Position numbers and translations under genes: made by a program | Part shown: piece after piece, positions 62,159-64,000 of the stretch | Position numbering within the stretch: position 1 is the stretch's first letter | Layout of the letters: every line of letters begins with the position of its first letter | Assembly (NCBI GenBank): GCA_013289765.1 | Contig: JABCZI010000004.1 | Coordinates: forward strand, 372,001 to 436,000 | Direction: 5' to 3' | Source: Acidobacteriota bacterium | Lineage (GTDB): Bacteria; Acidobacteriota; Terriglobia; Terriglobales; Acidobacteriaceae | DNA length: 64,000 bases | The notes under the pieces: model-generated | Databases searched by the model: none | The model's input: the letters and a program-made list of their open reading frames with translations, nothing else | Told to the model about the DNA's origin: nothing

Positions 62159-62259
62159 AGCGGAAGCGAGCTTTACCATCGCGTGTTGTCATCCGGATGC
62201 GACAGCTTTACCGTCGCTGAAGGATCTCCCTCTCCACGGCCCTGTCTAAGTGCCGCCGC

Positions 62260-62904
62260 CTACCGCCTCACCGCCCTCCGAAAAACCTCCCACCGCTCTC
62301 TCCATTTCTCATACTTCGACCGCTTCTTCCTGCTCCCCGGATACAGTTTCAACGACTTCAACCCCTCCACCACCCTTACCGGAAACACATACCAGGCCTC
62401 ATCCGGCTTCGCGTAAGCCACCAGCGCATCAATGTCCTCCGCCGTGTACGACTTCTGCTCGTGATCGTGCGCCCGAAAACTGTAAGTCAAATCCTTCCCC
62501 AGCACATGCGCCGACTTCACCTGCACCCTCCAGAAATTGAACTTCTTCCGCACGTTCACAATAAAGTCATAACTCTCGCTGTCCCCCCAAGGCTTCGCCA
62601 CCACAAACCCCTCGCTCACCGCCTTAGCAATAAACTCCGCCTCCGCAATCTCCCCCAACTGCTTGCAAGTCAGCTTCTCTCCCAATGTTGATTTTGCCTC
62701 TGCCCGTGTGGAGCGGACACTCCTGTCCGCTGCCTTTGACCTTGATTCTGCTTTTGCCTCTGCCTGTGTGGAGCGGACACTCTTGTCCGCTGCCTTTGAC
62801 CTTGCTCTTGCCTTTGCCTTTGATCCTGACCCTTCCTCCGCCTCCGCCCACAACGAAATCACTTCCCCAATCACCACCGCCTCACCGACCAAATCCTCAC
62901 CCAT
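62260..62904 (-). CDS. PD-(D/E)XK nuclease-like protein with in-frame REP-A-derived repeats
   Basis: 214 aa. The C-terminal half is like group I intron-type PD-(D/E)XK domains: KQLGEIAEAEFIAKAVSEGF, VVAKPWGDSESYDFIVNVRK and FWRVQVKSAHVLGKDLTYSF (D...QVK catalytic core), with DIDALVAYAKPDEAWYVFPV. Residues about 35-68 are two 20-residue units (SKAADKSVRSTQAEAKAESR and SKAADRSVRSTRAEAKS) encoded by two REP-A elements 60 bp apart. AGGAG lies 7 bases before ATG 62904. Whether it still cleaves DNA is unknown. Confidence 0.78.
   Translation of the reverse strand: MGEDLVGEAVVIGEVISLWAEAEEGSGSKAKARARSKAADKSVRSTQAEAKAESRSKAADRSVRSTRAEAKSTLGEKLTCKQLGEIAEAEFIAKAVSEGFVVAKPWGDSESYDFIVNVRKKFNFWRVQVKSAHVLGKDLTYSFRAHDHEQKSYTAEDIDALVAYAKPDEAWYVFPVRVVEGLKSLKLYPGSRKKRSKYEKWRERWEVFRRAVRR
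62706..62799 (+). repeat. REP-A repeat, copies 3 and 4 (60-bp tandem inside a gene)
   Basis: Two copies of the GTGTGGAGCGGACACTC element begin at 62706 and 62766, exactly 60 bases apart, and so preserve the reading frame of the minus-strand PD-(D/E)XK gene. Confidence 0.85.
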
Positions 62905-62943
62905 AGCCCACCCACTCCTACTTAGGATTTTCCACCGCGCTCT

Positions 62944-63140
62944 GTCATCCCGAAGCAACAGCTTTACCGTCGCCCTTATCACCCTGAAGGACAGGGTTAT
63001 CGACGCCCTTGTCATCCCGAAGGACAGGGTTATCGTCGCCCTTTGTCATCCTGAAGGACGGGGTTATCGTCGCCCTTTGTCATCCTGAAGGACGGCGTTA
63101 TCGTCGCCCTTGTCATCCTGAAGGACAGGGTTATCGTCCT
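62944..63140 (+). repeat. Tandem array, six units of 33-34 bp
   Basis: Units start GTCATCCTGAAGGACAGGGT or a close variant and continue TTATCGTCGCCCTT; starts at 62944, about 62978, 63011, 63045, 63079 and 63112. The first unit is the most diverged and the last is cut short. There are no unique spacers, so not CRISPR. A related single copy is at about 62186-62235. Confidence 0.85.
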
Positions 63141-63190
63141 GAAGGATCTCCCTCTCTACTGCCTCATCACTTCGGTGCCCCCCCAAACGC

Positions 63191-63223
63191 AAAAACCCCC
63201 TCCGACCATCCGGTCGGAAGGGG
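63191..63223 (-). terminator. Terminator-like hairpin facing the minus strand
   Basis: TCCGACC (63201-63207) pairs with GGTCGGA (63212-63218), and CCCC with GGGG after one bulged base. Read on the minus strand it is followed by GTTTTT. No minus-strand gene is seen upstream of it within the window. Confidence 0.5.
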
Positions 63224-63359
63224 CTATGACAAGCCACTTCGGCTATAACTAAATGCTTTCACCCACCCGCATCGAAGTCAACAAAATAGCGAAGCAAAAC
63301 GCGCCGCACATACCCACGAAAGTAGACTCCACAAAAGTAGATCATCACAACTCATGTGG

Positions 63360-63672
63360 GGACAGCCGCCCTCGGCTGTCCAGCGGCCCAGGTTCAACGG
63401 GCCGCTGCCTTATCACGCACGGTGCTCGCCCCGCACGCCATGCCCGAACCGATCACCGTGGACGATCAGCAGCGATTCGAATGCCCGCAGCACCGTGGAA
63501 GAGCGGCGCTTAAGCGCCGCGTCAGCCCCCTCAATCATTCCCGGGCTTTAGCCCCTGTGTGTCGGGAATTTTCGGTCTACGTCCCCCATGGACGGCTGAA
63601 AATAGCCCGCCAGTTCACTGGCGGGAACTCAACCCCGGAGTCAACCGCGTCCCGTAGGGACGCCTGAAAGCC
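63360..63672. repeat. Cluster of unrelated hairpin repeats, including REP-B copy 4
   Basis: Hairpins in order: GACAGCCGCCCTCGGCTGTC (about 63361-63380), GCGGCCC...GGGCCGC, REP-B (GCGGCGCTTAAGCGCCGC then CGGGCTTTAGCCCCTG; 63494-63558), CCCGCCAGTTCACTGGCGGG and GCGTCCCGTAGGGACGC (to about 63663). The whole stretch 62905-63880 holds no gene I can support. Confidence 0.7.
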
Positions 63673-63723
63673 AAGCCCCGGAGTTCATCCTCAGACATGT
63701 TGCAAGGACTTGTCGAGGCGTAG

Positions 63724-63830
63724 TTCCCACGTTTCGAAGACCGCGAGTGGAAACGGCGCGAACATTTGTGCGGAGGAGTATTATCAAAATCCAAGATGTC
63801 GGTAGTTGTGGAATCCCGCCCTTGCGGAGC
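63724..63830. repeat. REP-C repeat, copy 2
   Basis: Begins TTCCCACGTTTCGAA, core GTGCGGAGGAGTATTATCAA then AATCC, ending GTTGTGGAATCCCGCCCTTG. Same order as at 60153-60260. Confidence 0.65.
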
Positions 63831-63880
63831 GCACGAGGATTGGGCACACGGCGTTATCATTCTCAGTGTAGGAGGCGCAC

Positions 63881-64000
63881 ATGACCTTTTTTCAGATCGC
63901 TGTGCTCGCGCTTTTGGCCCTGAATGGATGGATTACTTACCGAATGCTGCGCCGCCTTGCGATTGCAAGCCTCGTGGGTTCCTTTGCCGTCGCCCATTGG
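63881..64000 (+). CDS. Unknown membrane-associated protein, 5' end only
   Basis: ATG 63881 has AGGAGG 5 bases upstream. Forty codons are visible before the right edge: MTFFQIAVLALLALNGWITY then RMLRRLAIASLVGSFAVAHW, i.e. an N-terminal hydrophobic helix, a short basic loop and the start of a second helix. Too short to identify. Confidence 0.65.
   Translation, partial: MTFFQIAVLALLALNGWITYRMLRRLAIASLVGSFAVAHW

Noticed and set aside
62944-63140. CRISPR-like array of 33-34 bp units
   Set aside because: Units are contiguous with no unique spacers and no cas genes lie nearby; it is a plain tandem repeat.
1-64000. tRNA, rRNA or complete insertion sequence
   Set aside because: None recognised by eye on either strand; no transposase or integrase gene was found.

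Overview
The window looks like a chromosomal segment of an Acidobacteriota (Terriglobia-like) bacterium. The clues are an Oar-type TonB-dependent receptor with an N-terminal carboxypeptidase-regulatory-like domain, small secreted proteins of the DUF5818 kind, moderately high GC, and many short hairpin repeats, one of which reads as '...SGQECPLHTG...' when translated. This assignment is an inference from sequence character and was not tested by a search.

Positions 1-28 kb are a large, visibly rearranged exopolysaccharide/capsule locus. It holds a priming polyprenyl glycosylphosphotransferase (cut by the left edge), a catalytically dead single-domain receiver, a PAP2-Wzi fusion, a Wzz chain-length regulator, a Wzy-like polymerase, five glycosyltransferases, two FkbM methyltransferases, one further methyltransferase, a Wzx flippase, the GDP-L-fucose pair gmd/fcl and a Wza-like SLBB export protein. 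At its end sits an FkbH / acyl-carrier-protein / MaoC-SDR block. Debris lies between the genes: a gmd 3' fragment (12.3-12.5 kb), a duplicated leader carrying the first codons of a glycosyltransferase (13.65 and 15.17 kb), and a duplicated 5' end of the SLBB gene (23.4 and 27.7 kb) that brackets the FkbH/ACP/MaoC-SDR block.

Positions 28-48 kb form a nucleobase and purine catabolism island. A fungal-type (FCY1-like) cytosine deaminase, an Oar-like TonB receptor, an APC permease and adenosine deaminase come first. A nine-gene minus-strand operon (45600 down to 35430), mostly with overlapping stop/start codons, then encodes allantoinase, three-part xanthine dehydrogenase (its FAD subunit fused to OHCU decarboxylase), HIU hydrolase, a membrane urate oxidase without the cytochrome c domain, allantoate amidohydrolase, ureidoglycine aminohydrolase and ureidoglycolate amidohydrolase. 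Guanine deaminase and an NCS2 purine permease are divergent from it. Together these would take purines to glyoxylate, CO2 and ammonia by the plant-like, urea-free route.

Positions 47.6-64 kb are ordinary housekeeping and accessory genes: small secreted and membrane proteins, thiE, YceH, a holin-like membrane protein, a SUMF1-like protein, a DECR1-like dienoyl-CoA reductase, NmrA, two PilZ proteins, a ParE-type toxin-antitoxin pair, a DHFR-like reductase and a PD-(D/E)XK protein. They are interspersed with at least four families of hairpin or tandem repeats. Two repeat copies lie in frame inside the PD-(D/E)XK gene. No tRNA, rRNA, CRISPR array or complete insertion sequence was recognised.
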